From Alphaproteobacteria bacterium (lineage in GTDB: Bacteria; Pseudomonadota; Alphaproteobacteria; UBA6615), in contig JANQOE010000035.1 of NCBI GenBank assembly GCA_028279245.1, forward strand, positions 1-48,373: a stretch of DNA of 48,373 nucleotides, read 5' to 3'. Below, piece after piece: positions 32,420-40,253 of this stretch (positions are counted from its first letter, which is position 1; each line of letters starts with the position of its first letter). The translations under genes and the position numbers were made by a program. The notes beneath the pieces are model-generated. The model worked only from the letters and a program-made list of their open reading frames with translations. It made no database searches and was not told where the DNA came from.

Positions 32420-32884
32420 ATGTCCCGCCCGCCTTTGCCGCCGTTCGACGCGGTGTCAGCAGCTACCAAAGTCCGCGCCGCAGAGGACGCATGGAACACC
32501 CGCGACCCCGCGAAGGTGGCGCTGGCCTATACGCCCGACACGATTTGGCGGAACCGCAGCGAGTTCCTGAATGGACGGGACGAGGTCCAAGCATTCCTGG
32601 CCCGCAAATGGGCCGGGGAACTGGATTAGCGGCTGATCAAGGAACTTTGGGCCTTTGACGGCGCGCGTATCGCGGTGCGGTTTGCCTATGAATCAAAAGA
32701 CGCAGGCGGCCGGTGGTTCCGATCCTACGGCAACGAGAACTGGGAATTTGCTGCGGACGGACTGATGGCGGTGCGCCGCGCCTCCATCAACGATCTGCAG
32801 ATCACCGAAAGTGACCGGCTGTTCCGCTGGCCGCTCGGCCCCCGGCCTGAAGTGCATGCGGGGCTCTCCGAACTCGGCCTTTGA
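32420..32884 (+). pseudogene. DUF1348 (NTF2-like) gene interrupted by an amber codon
   Basis: Reading through one TAG gives a continuous 154-codon DUF1348 protein. The first part ends [11 protein letters not shown], then TAG at 32627-32629, then [20 protein letters not shown] in the same frame and on to [18 protein letters not shown] and ASINDL. In relatives a Tyr stands at the stop position, so TAC or TAT probably became TAG. Everything else, including the ribosome site (GGAGAG) and promoter, is intact, so the loss looks recent. It could be a sequencing error, or the codon could be read through. Confidence 0.85.
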
Positions 32885-32951
32885 GCCGAAGAATCCATTC
32901 CAAGCGACCACCAAACGGGCTGAGGGGCCCACTAAACAGGAGTAAAGAGGC

Positions 32952-33788
32952 ATGACGACCAACAATCGCGAAACCCATCAAGACAAGACCGTCGACCGGC
33001 GCGCCGTGTTGACTGCCGGCGTTGCCGGTGCGGCCGCCGCCGCATCCGTGGGGCTGGGCGGTTCCGCCGCCCAAGCCGCGGGCCTTGCGGCCTATGCCGA
33101 CCCAGCGGATCCGGCGTTACCGGCATCGACGATGGCCTTGAAAAACGGCCGCGCGGCGCTGCTGGTGGTCGATCCGCAGATCGATTTTCTGAGCCCACAA
33201 GGCGTGTCTTGGGGCGTCGTCGGCGAGAGCGTGACCGAGCACAATGTGGTGGACAACATCGAGCGGCTGTTCAAGGCGGCGAAGGCCGTCGACATGCCGG
33301 TGGTGATCTCACCGCACTATTACTATCCGCAGGATCATCATTGGAAGTTCGAGGGTGCGCTCGAAAAGGTGATGCATTCAATTGGCATGTTCGACCGTCC
33401 GGGTCCGCTGAACCTGGAGGGTTTCGAGGGGTCCGGCGCGGACTTCATGCCGCAATACAAGGACTACATCTTCGACGGCAAGACGGTGATTGCTTCACCG
33501 CACAAGGTCTATGGGCCGGAACAGAACGACGCCGGCCTGCAACTGCGGAAGATGGGTGTCGATCAGGTGGTGTTGGCCGGGATGTCCGCCAACCTCTGTG
33601 TCGAGTCGCATCTGCGCGAGTTTCTCGAGCAAGGCTTCGAGGTTGCGGTGGTGCGGGATGCGACCGCCGGCGCCAAGGTGCCCGAGGGCGACGGCTATCT
33701 GGCGGCGCTGATCAACTTCCGCATGGTGGCGAACGCGGTCTGGTACACCGATGAGGCGGTGTCGCGGATCGAGGCGTTGACCAGTTGA
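32952..33788 (+). CDS. Isochorismatase-family hydrolase with twin-arginine leader
   Basis: A 278-residue cysteine hydrolase. The leader VDRRAVLTAGVAGAAAAASVG has a twin-arginine motif and Ala-rich core, so it is probably exported folded. The catalytic triad of the family is present: Asp74 (VVDPQIDFL), Lys185 (SPHKVYGP) and Cys216 (GMSANLCVESH). It cleaves an amide or ester bond of a small molecule; the substrate is unknown. It follows the DUF1348 gene on the same strand by 67 bases and is probably under the same TetR control. Ribosome site AAGAGG precedes the ATG. Confidence 0.9.
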   Translation: MTTNNRETHQDKTVDRRAVLTAGVAGAAAAASVGLGGSAAQAAGLAAYADPADPALPASTMALKNGRAALLVVDPQIDFLSPQGVSWGVVGESVTEHNVVDNIERLFKAAKAVDMPVVISPHYYYPQDHHWKFEGALEKVMHSIGMFDRPGPLNLEGFEGSGADFMPQYKDYIFDGKTVIASPHKVYGPEQNDAGLQLRKMGVDQVVLAGMSANLCVESHLREFLEQGFEVAVVRDATAGAKVPEGDGYLAALINFRMVANAVWYTDEAVSRIEALTS

Positions 33789-33843
33789 CGATCCGGCCGG
33801 GGCCGCTTTGGCGGCTCCGGCTTTCCTGACCGCGATCCGTATC

Positions 33844-34446
33844 CTATCTAGGTGGCCGGAAACTCTTGCGGGCGGCGGTGACTTTGGCCCGAACAAAGCA
33901 GCCTTCGACATGGTCGTTGACGAGACCCATGGCTTGCATGAAGGCATAGGCGGTGGTCGGTCCGACGAAGCGCCACCCGCGCTTTTTCAGCTCTTTCGAC
34001 AAGGCTTTGGACGTGTCGGTGACGGAGACCGTCTGCGGGGCCGGCTGGTCGTTCGGATCCGGCTCGTAACTCCAGAAAAAGGTCGCGAGCGAGCCTTCCG
34101 TGGCCGCCATTTCCAAGGCGCGTTGGGCGTTGTTTATCGTTGCTTCGATCTTGCCGCGATGGCGGACGATGCCTTCGTCCTCTAGCAGGCGCTCAACATC
34201 GTGCTGGGTGAAGCGGGCGACCTGCTGATAGTCGAAATCGTGAAAGGCGGCGCGAAAGTTTTCGCGTTTGGTCAGGATGGTGCGCCAGCTGAGGCCCGAC
34301 TGGAAGCCTTCAAGGCAAACCTTCTCGAACAGCCGGCGGTCATCATCGACGGGAAAACCCCATTCGGTGTCGTGGTAGGCGATGTATTCGGGGGTGGCCG
34401 CGGACCAACTGCAACGCTCTTTGCCGTCGGGGCCGGTGAAGGTCAT
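33844..34446 (-). CDS. tag: DNA-3-methyladenine glycosylase I
   Basis: A 200-residue base-excision repair enzyme that removes 3-methyladenine. The zinc ligands of Tag are all present with the right spacing: Cys12 and His25 (SYHDTEWG-like YHDTEWG) near the N terminus, His179 and Cys183 (NDHVEGC) near the end. FQSGLSWRTILTKRENFRAAF is the family signature. Its start overlaps the YciI-family gene's stop by 4 bases (ATGA), so the two are translationally coupled and lie under the MarR-type operator at 34761. Confidence 0.94.
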   Translation of the reverse strand: MTFTGPDGKERCSWSAATPEYIAYHDTEWGFPVDDDRRLFEKVCLEGFQSGLSWRTILTKRENFRAAFHDFDYQQVARFTQHDVERLLEDEGIVRHRGKIEATINNAQRALEMAATEGSLATFFWSYEPDPNDQPAPQTVSVTDTSKALSKELKKRGWRFVGPTTAYAFMQAMGLVNDHVEGCFVRAKVTAARKSFRPPR

Positions 34447-34739
34447 GCCGGGGCGTCGAGCAAACAGTCCAGGAGCGGGGCAGTCTTCGACGGGGTGATC
34501 TCAAGGATTTCGGCGGTCACGACATTCTCGGCGACGAACGGGTCTTCATCGACACGTTCCTGTAACGCCTCGCGGGTTGTGTTGTACGCAAAAAGGGCAC
34601 CGCCGCGGTTCGGCTGCAGGCTGCCGGCCAGCAGAAAGACGTCGTCGTCGAGGCCGCGTTTCAGCCACGCGTTGTGACCGTCGATGAACTGACCGGCCTG
34701 TGGCTGATTGTCGGAGAATTCGAGCAGGACGACAAACAT
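34443..34739 (-). CDS. YciI-family protein
   Basis: A 98-residue protein of the YciI fold (MFVVLLEFSDNQPQAGQFIDGHNAWLKRGL, with the family's His in GHNAW and a later DPFVAENV motif). YciI relatives are small enzymes or dehalogenase-like proteins; the role is unknown. AGGAAG lies 8 bases before the ATG. The MarR-type palindrome lies 22-33 bases upstream of the start, so it is probably controlled by the neighbouring regulator. Confidence 0.88.
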   Translation of the reverse strand: MFVVLLEFSDNQPQAGQFIDGHNAWLKRGLDDDVFLLAGSLQPNRGGALFAYNTTREALQERVDEDPFVAENVVTAEILEITPSKTAPLLDCLLDAPA

Positions 34740-34760
34740 GGATGGGGCTTCCTTTGGTGG

Positions 34761-34772
34761 TTCATATATGAA
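34761..34772. promoter_or_regulatory. MarR operator palindrome in front of yciI-tag
   Basis: TTCATATATGAA, a perfect 12-bp palindrome, identical to the one over the marR start codon at 35228-35239. Its place in the marR-yciI gap suggests separate repression of the yciI-tag unit. Confidence 0.7.
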
Positions 34773-34788
34773 GTAATTCGTCCAAGAA

Positions 34789-35232
34789 TCAGACGATTGT
34801 CAGCAGCAGGCGCTGCACCGCTTCGTGGTCTGTGTCCCCCAATACGTCGATCAGTTGCCGTTGGACGCGCGCCACTTCTTTCGCGCCCGCCGCCTGCCGC
34901 CGCGCGCCTTGCGCGGTAACGGCGGCGCGGATGGCGCGGCGATCGTCCGGGTCTTCCTCCCGCCGGACCAGACCGTCCGCCTCCAAACGATCCATCAACT
35001 GGGTGATGTTGGACCGGACACATGCCATCTTCTTCGCGCATTCACTCAGGTTGAGTGGTTCGCCCGCTTCGACGAGATGGGTCAGCGCTCCGAACTTGGC
35101 AAGCGACAAACCGACCGGGCCCAACGCGTCTTCCAGGCGTTGCTCAATGGCGCGGCCTGCCATGACGAAACAGAACATCAACTGCCGGCCGGCTTCGCCC
35201 TGGGCGGATTGCTGGATGCGCGTATGCTTCAT
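34789..35232 (-). CDS. MarR-family transcription regulator
   Basis: A 147-residue regulator with the MarR winged helix: LNLSECAKKMACVRSNITQLMDRLEADGLVRREEDPDDRRAIRAAVTAQG. Dimerisation helices flank it. A Cys at the recognition-helix start (MACVRSN) might sense oxidants. The start is the ATG at 35232, which lies inside the palindrome TTCATATATGAA; no ribosome site is present, and the predicted transcription start is within a couple of bases, so the mRNA would be leaderless or nearly so. It heads the unit marR-yciI-tag. Confidence 0.88.
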   Translation of the reverse strand: MKHTRIQQSAQGEAGRQLMFCFVMAGRAIEQRLEDALGPVGLSLAKFGALTHLVEAGEPLNLSECAKKMACVRSNITQLMDRLEADGLVRREEDPDDRRAIRAAVTAQGARRQAAGAKEVARVQRQLIDVLGDTDHEAVQRLLLTIV

Positions 35233-35270
35233 ATATGAATTTTATATGGCTGACCGAAAACGGACGTCAA
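35228..35270 (-). promoter_or_regulatory. marR promoter with operator covering the start codon
   Basis: On the minus strand TTGACG (35270-35265), an 18-base spacer and TATAAA (35246-35241) form a good promoter. Transcription should begin near 35233, at or next to the ATG (35232). The palindrome TTCATATATGAA (35228-35239) covers the start site and start codon. A second copy stands upstream of yciI. Confidence 0.7.
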
Positions 35271-35324
35271 GGCAAGCGAAGAGGCTGGCGTCTGGCGGGG
35301 GCCGATTGCGGATGATCCGCTACA

Positions 35325-36026
35325 ATGACCGACATGCAGCCCTTTGGACCGAACATATGGACGATGGACGGCGACCGCGTCCGGATGTACGGGGTGCTGC
35401 CGTTTACGACACGGATGACAGTGGTCCGGTTAGAGTCCGGCGAGGTGTGGCTTCATTCTCCGGTGCGGCCGACGCCGGAACGGCAGCGCGCGGTCGACCG
35501 CCTAGGCCCGGTCGCGCATCTCGTTGCGCCCAACAAGATCCATAGTCTCGGCATCACGCCTTGGAGCGCGTTGTATCCTTCAGCCACCGTCTGGGCCTCA
35601 CCGAGGTTCAGCAAGCGGCATCCCGATATCGCCGTCGATGCGGTGCTGACGAGCGACGCCGAGATGCCGTGGCGCGGTGAAATCGATCATTGCGTGATCG
35701 ATGGACATGCGGTGCTGGATGAGGTCGTGTTTCTGCACAGGCCCTCCAGGACGCTCATCGTCACGGATGTTATCCAGAAGCATGAAGCCGCCAGTGAAAC
35801 GTGGCTTTGGCGCGGCGTGAAGTATATGGCGGGCATCCTAGGTAGGCGTGGGGGTGTTCCTCTGGATGTCCGGCTCAGCTTTCGGGACAAGCCGGCGCTG
35901 CGGCGGAGTGTTGAGAGGGTGCTTGGTTGGGATTTCGACAATCTGATCGTTGCGCATGGCCACTGTCTGCAGGACGGGGCTAAGGAAGATGTCAAGCGGG
36001 CGTTCGAGTGGAGTGCTGCCGTCTAG
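35325..36026 (+). CDS. DUF4336 protein (metallo-hydrolase-like)
   Basis: A 233-residue protein of DUF4336. Signature stretches are GPNIWTMDGDRVRMYGVLPFTTRMTVVRL, WLHSPVRPTPE, and HLVAPNKIHSLGITPW near the N terminus, and VAHGHCLQDGA near the C terminus. The family is related in outline to metallo-beta-lactamase proteins, but the standard HxHxDH is not complete, so activity is doubtful. Divergent from marR by 92 bases. Confidence 0.82.
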   Translation: MTDMQPFGPNIWTMDGDRVRMYGVLPFTTRMTVVRLESGEVWLHSPVRPTPERQRAVDRLGPVAHLVAPNKIHSLGITPWSALYPSATVWASPRFSKRHPDIAVDAVLTSDAEMPWRGEIDHCVIDGHAVLDEVVFLHRPSRTLIVTDVIQKHEAASETWLWRGVKYMAGILGRRGGVPLDVRLSFRDKPALRRSVERVLGWDFDNLIVAHGHCLQDGAKEDVKRAFEWSAAV

Positions 36027-36043
36027 AAACGCAGCAGATGTGG

Positions 36044-36544
36044 TCAACGTCCGGCCAGCGTGGCTAGATCGGTCCAGACGACGTTGATGTACTCGGCCGA
36101 CGCGCCGAAGGCTTGGACTTCGCGACGCTCGGTGCGTTCTCCACCAAGGCGTTGGTAGAAACTGAGTGCCTTTGTATTGCTGGCCAGGACATGAAGGTGT
36201 GCGGTTGTGTGGCCGAGCGTCAGCAATCGTTGTGCGGCTTCGGCCATCAACCTTCGGCCGATGCCTTCGCCGCGCCGGGCCGGTTGGGTGTGCAGGTTGT
36301 CGATGAACGGATCGGGACGGCACCAGACGGCGATGAAGCCGACGAGGCCGGGGTCGTCCTCGGCGACGAGAATGACGTCATCGGTTTGGAACTCGGCGGC
36401 GTTCCAACGTTCCGCCAGGTCTCGGGCGGCGTCGTTCTTCAAGTAGTCGTCCGGGACGATGCCGCGGTAGGCGTCCTGCCAACTTGCGTTGTGCAGGGTC
36501 GCGATGGCGGGGCGGTCGGCGTCGGCCGCAGGCCGGATGTGCAT
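36044..36544 (-). CDS. GNAT-family N-acetyltransferase
   Basis: A 166-residue acetyltransferase. It starts MHIRPAADADRPAIATLHNASWQDAYRG, typical of the family, and the acetyl-CoA loop is QPARRGEGIGRRLMAEAAQRL, followed by HVLASNTKALSFYQRLGGERTE. Substrate unknown. I start at the ATG at 36544; the frame upstream to 36655 overlaps a different fragment. It converges with the DUF4336 gene across 17 bases. Confidence 0.87.
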   Translation of the reverse strand: MHIRPAADADRPAIATLHNASWQDAYRGIVPDDYLKNDAARDLAERWNAAEFQTDDVILVAEDDPGLVGFIAVWCRPDPFIDNLHTQPARRGEGIGRRLMAEAAQRLLTLGHTTAHLHVLASNTKALSFYQRLGGERTERREVQAFGASAEYINVVWTDLATLAGR

Positions 36545-36548
36545 GGGT

Positions 36549-36641
36549 CTAGAACCGTTCTTCGCTGGTTCCGCAGCATTCGACGAAATCGAGATCGCAC
36601 ACGGCGTCCTTGAGATTGCACCAGATATGGTAGATGTCCAT
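36549..36641 (-). pseudogene. Short remnant resembling the start of a DUF6614 protein
   Basis: A 30-codon frame, MDIYHIWCNLKDAVCDLDF and then an unrelated tail to TAG at 36551-36549. The start recalls DUF6614 proteins, which begin with an IYHxWxxLK pattern and run on for about 100 residues. Here the similarity ends after about 20 residues, so this looks like a truncated copy left in the intergenic space. No ribosome site precedes it. Identification rests on memory of the family and is tentative. Confidence 0.35.
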
Positions 36642-36673
36642 GTGGGATCGCTCAAAAGCTGGTGGAGAACGTA

Positions 36674-37540
36674 ATGGGTGTGGTGACGGATGTCGTGCTG
36701 CCGGTGGCGCTGGCTTTTATCATGTTTGCGCTGGGGCTGGGACTGACGTTCGAAGACTTCGCGCGGGTCGCCAAACGGCCCCGGGACTTCTTGGTTGGGG
36801 CTGCGTCGCAGGTGGTGTTGCTCCCGGTGGTCGCGTTCGTGCTGGTGAGCCTCTGGACCCTGCCGCCGGAGTTGGCGCTAGGAGTGATGATTATCGCGGC
36901 GGCACCGGGGGGTGTTACTTCGAACTTGTTGACCGCTTTTGCCCGGGGTGATGTCGCGTTGTCGATCTCGCTGACAGCGGTGGTGAGCCTGTTGAGTGTG
37001 ATTACGATCCCGATCGTCGTCGTTTTCGCGTATGCGCGGCTGGTCGGGGGGCAAGCCGGGGAGGTTTCGGTGGCCGGGACTGCGATCAGCGTGTTTGTCA
37101 TCGTGACGGTGCCGGTGGTGATCGGGCTGATCGTACGGCGACTCGCCGAGGGTTTTGCGGTGCGGTTCGAACCGATGGCACGGCGGATCTCGACCGCGCT
37201 GTTCGTGCTGGTGCTGATCGGCGCGATCCTGCAGGAGCGCGCGAATATCGTCGAATACTTCGCACAGGCGGGGCTGATCACCCTGGCGTTGAACGTTGCG
37301 ATGATGGTGTTGGCCTATGTGGTGGCGCAACTGTTTGCGTCGGGCCGGCCGCAGCGGGTGGCGATCTCCATCGAATGCGGGTTGCAGAACGGTACTCTTG
37401 CTATTGCGGTGGGGACGTTGCTGTTCGGGGGTGGTCTTGCGGTGGTGCCGGCGGCCACCTATAGCGTGCTGATGTTCGGTACGGCGCTGATCTTTGTCGG
37501 GGTCCTGCGGCGGAACGTGCCGGCGGAGGCGGCGGGTTAG
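36674..37540 (+). CDS. Bile acid:sodium symporter (BASS) family transporter
   Basis: A 288-residue membrane protein with about nine hydrophobic segments. The family features are ALGLGLTFEDF near the start, APGGVTSNLLTAFARGDVALSISLTA (the sodium-binding crossover region, about residues 75-101) and IECGLQNGTLAIAVG near the end. BASS proteins carry small organic acids or sterol-like acids with sodium across the inner membrane; the substrate here is unknown. I use the ATG at 36674 with GGAG 7 bases upstream; a GTG at 36662 is possible. Confidence 0.88.
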   Translation: MGVVTDVVLPVALAFIMFALGLGLTFEDFARVAKRPRDFLVGAASQVVLLPVVAFVLVSLWTLPPELALGVMIIAAAPGGVTSNLLTAFARGDVALSISLTAVVSLLSVITIPIVVVFAYARLVGGQAGEVSVAGTAISVFVIVTVPVVIGLIVRRLAEGFAVRFEPMARRISTALFVLVLIGAILQERANIVEYFAQAGLITLALNVAMMVLAYVVAQLFASGRPQRVAISIECGLQNGTLAIAVGTLLFGGGLAVVPAATYSVLMFGTALIFVGVLRRNVPAEAAG

Positions 37541-37558
37541 GTCGATGGCGCGGTTCGT

Positions 37559-37607
37559 GGCGGCGGTTCCACCCCCACCCTGACCCTCCCCCGTCAAGGG
37601 GGAGGGA
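37559..37607. repeat. 49-bp repeat, copy 1
   Basis: Matches 38721-38769 at 48 of 49 positions. It ends in CCCTCCCCC-GTCAA-GGGGGAGGG, a 9-bp stem and 5-base loop that could form a strong hairpin. It lies just after the BASS gene and before the dienelactone hydrolase gene. Confidence 0.85.
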
Positions 37608-37663
37608 ATCTACTCAGGTTGAATTGATCGGCGCCGTGTTCTGCGGCGTAGTAGTTTCTCCCG

Positions 37664-38701
37664 ATGCGACTGTCTCTCCTGATCTTTCTGTTACTTGTCG
37701 GCTTGGCCAGCCCGGCGTGGGCGGAACCTGACCTGACTCCACCTTGGCCGGGCGCCGCGGAGTTGAACGGCGTCAGCGGGCTGCGGGTGTCGTTTCCGAG
37801 CCGGAGTCCATTCGTGCTGGCCCATGCCGGCGGCGACGACACGCGCAATCCGCCGACCGAGGCAGTGGCTGGGCTGTTCCTGCCGGACGAGGCAAGCGCG
37901 GCAGTGCCGGTGCCGGCGGTCATCTTGTTGCACGGCGCGGCGGGCGTGCTGTCGTCCCGGGAGATGACCTATGCCCGGCAGTTGGCATCGCGCGGGGTCG
38001 CGGCGTTGGTGATCGACGCGTTTGCGGCGCGGCGGGATCGGGCGGCGGGCTTCGTCGACCGACTGATCGAGATTACCGAAACGATGGTGCTGGCGGACGC
38101 GTTTGCCGGGCTGCGCTATCTGGCTTCGCTGCCCGAGGTCGATGGCGAACGGGTGGCGCTGATCGGCTTCTCTTATGGCGGCATGGTGACAACCTATGCG
38201 GCCTACGAGCAGGTGGCGGAACGGTTGGCGCCGGACGGCGAGCGGTTCGCGGCACATGTCGCGTTCTATGGGCCGTGCGTGGCGAGCTTCGCGGATGCGC
38301 GGGCCACCGGCGCGCCGTTGCTGATGCTCTATGGTGGGCTGGATGCGATCGTCGATCCGGAGCGATGTGACGCGGTCGCGGACGAGCTGCGTGGCGGTGG
38401 GGCCGACGTTGAGATCGAAGTCTACGCGGACGCCTACCATCAGTGGGATGGGCGGTCTGCCGGGCCGCGGCGGATCGGGGCGAACCTGGCGCCCTGCCGG
38501 TTTCGGGTCGATGCGCGGGGCGGCATCTGGAACCTGCCGTGGCGGTTACCCATGACCAATACGCTGACCCGAAAAGTGGCGTTGGCGCTGTGTGTCGACC
38601 GGGACGGTTATCTGATCGGCCGCGACGACGATGTGCGGGCGCGGGCCAATGCGCGGCTGGCTGGGTTTTTGGAACGGGTGCTGGTTGAGGCTGGGCGCTA
38701 G
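37664..38701 (+). CDS. Secreted dienelactone-hydrolase-like protein
   Basis: A 345-residue protein with a signal peptide (LIFLLLVGLASPAWA, cleaved about residue 20). The alpha/beta-hydrolase fold includes AVILLHGAAGVLSSRE, ALVIDAFAARRDRA and the nucleophile elbow GFSYGG with Ser170; the acid is probably in YGGLDAIVDPE and the His in YADAYHQWDG. Most dienelactone hydrolases use Cys; this one has Ser. It likely hydrolyses an ester in the periplasm. Bracketed by the two 49-bp repeats. Confidence 0.85.
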   Translation: MRLSLLIFLLLVGLASPAWAEPDLTPPWPGAAELNGVSGLRVSFPSRSPFVLAHAGGDDTRNPPTEAVAGLFLPDEASAAVPVPAVILLHGAAGVLSSREMTYARQLASRGVAALVIDAFAARRDRAAGFVDRLIEITETMVLADAFAGLRYLASLPEVDGERVALIGFSYGGMVTTYAAYEQVAERLAPDGERFAAHVAFYGPCVASFADARATGAPLLMLYGGLDAIVDPERCDAVADELRGGGADVEIEVYADAYHQWDGRSAGPRRIGANLAPCRFRVDARGGIWNLPWRLPMTNTLTRKVALALCVDRDGYLIGRDDDVRARANARLAGFLERVLVEAGR

Positions 38702-38720
38702 CTGGGTTGAAGCTAGCGGT

Positions 38721-38769
38721 GGCGGCGGCTCCACCCCCACCCTGACCCTCCCCCGTCAAGGGGGAGGGA
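38721..38769. repeat. 49-bp repeat, copy 2
   Basis: Near-identical to 37559-37607 and in the same orientation. The 9-bp GC stem without a T-run could pause polymerase or protect an mRNA end. The two copies sit on either side of the dienelactone-hydrolase gene. Confidence 0.85.
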
Positions 38770-38860
38770 GCCGCGAACCGCTGGGGGTCAGCGACCGTTC
38801 AACAAGCGTGGCGGGCAGGGGGCGTAGCCGCTAGCATCAGGCGTTTGTGGGAGGGCGGAT

Positions 38861-40171
38861 GTGAGTGCTGTTGAGACCTGTGCGCGGATTGCGCGCGGCG
38901 AGATTTCGGCCCGTGAGGCCACCACCGACTGCCTGGCGGAGATCGGGGCGCGGGAGGATGAGGTGCGGGCGTGGGCGCATCTCGATCCGGCTTACGCCGA
39001 GGCGCAGGCGGCGGCGCTGGATGATCGGTCGGGTGTTGCGGGGCCGCTGCACGGCGTCAGCGTCGGCATCAAAGACATCTTCGATACTGCCGACATGCCG
39101 ACGGAGAACGGGTTGGTCGCTGACAAGGGCAGGCGGCCGTCGCAGGACTCCACCATTGTGCGGAGGTTGCGCCGGGCGGGGGCGGTGGTTCTTGGGAAGA
39201 CCGTGACGACCGAAGCTGCGTATTTCGCGCCGCGGGCGACGCGCAATCCGCACGATGCGACGCGGACGCCGGGCGGTTCATCCAGCGGGTCGGCGGCGGC
39301 GGTGGCGGCGGGCATGGTGCCGTTGGCCATCGGCACGCAGACCAATGGATCGATGATCCGGCCAGCGTCGTTCTGCGGTGTCGTCGGTTTCAAGCCGACC
39401 TTCGGGATGATTCCCCGGACGGGTGGGCTGATGTTGTCCTGGCATCTGGACCATGTCGGGCTGTTCGCGCGCACGGTGGCGGACATCGCGCTGCTCGGCG
39501 ATTGCCTGTACGGCCCGGACGGTGCGGATATGGCCGTGCCGGTGATGACGGCGCAGGACCTGTCGGAAACTGTAGTGGCAACGCCGCCGACCCGGCCGAA
39601 ATTGGCGTTCGTCAAGGGACCGGCTTGGGACAGGGCCGACGCGGACATGGCGGCGCAGTTCGACGAACTGACGCGGACGCTCGGGGACGTGGTTGATGAA
39701 GTGCCCCTGGATGAGTCATTCGACGAGGTGCTCGATTTACATCACACGATCATGGCGACGGAAATGAACCATGGTTTGGCCCGGTACGACGAGCCCGACG
39801 CGCCGATCAGCTGGCAGTTGCGGCAGCAGTTGGAGGCGGGAAAGACGATGCTCGCCGCGGACTACCTCGCAGCGGTCGCCGGGCAGGCCCGGCTGCGCGC
39901 CGGGTTGGATGCGTTGTTCGAGCAATACGATGCGATCTTGACGCCGGCGGCGACTGGCGAAGCGCCGCAGGACCTGACGCAGACGGGCGATCCGGCATTT
40001 TGCACGCTGTGGACCTATACGGGACTGCCGGCGATTTCCCTGCCTTTGCTGAAGGGTGAGAATGGGATGCCGATCGGGGTGCAGTTGGTCGGGCGGGCCA
40101 ATGGGGACGGGCCACTGTTGGGGACGGCGCATTGGCTCATGCAGCATATAGCCGGCGTGGAGAACGCATAG
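38861..40171 (+). CDS. Amidase (amidase-signature family)
   Basis: A 436-residue amidase. The Ser-cisSer-Lys triad is intact: Lys71 (VGIKDIFD), cis-Ser about 140 (PGGSSSGSAAAVAAG) and nucleophile Ser164 (GTQTNGSMIRPAS). It hydrolyses an amide to acid and ammonia; substrate unknown. It resembles GatA but is shorter and has no GatB/C neighbours, so it is probably a catabolic amidase. The GTG start at 38861 has GGGAGGG 5 bases upstream. Confidence 0.92.
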   Translation: MSAVETCARIARGEISAREATTDCLAEIGAREDEVRAWAHLDPAYAEAQAAALDDRSGVAGPLHGVSVGIKDIFDTADMPTENGLVADKGRRPSQDSTIVRRLRRAGAVVLGKTVTTEAAYFAPRATRNPHDATRTPGGSSSGSAAAVAAGMVPLAIGTQTNGSMIRPASFCGVVGFKPTFGMIPRTGGLMLSWHLDHVGLFARTVADIALLGDCLYGPDGADMAVPVMTAQDLSETVVATPPTRPKLAFVKGPAWDRADADMAAQFDELTRTLGDVVDEVPLDESFDEVLDLHHTIMATEMNHGLARYDEPDAPISWQLRQQLEAGKTMLAADYLAAVAGQARLRAGLDALFEQYDAILTPAATGEAPQDLTQTGDPAFCTLWTYTGLPAISLPLLKGENGMPIGVQLVGRANGDGPLLGTAHWLMQHIAGVENA

Positions 40172-40253
40172 AGCGACGCGTGTTTGTAACACGCCGCGGA
40201 TAGTCAGCACGGGTTGATGCGAATCACCTTCTTGGCCTGTTCCTGAGACTTGA

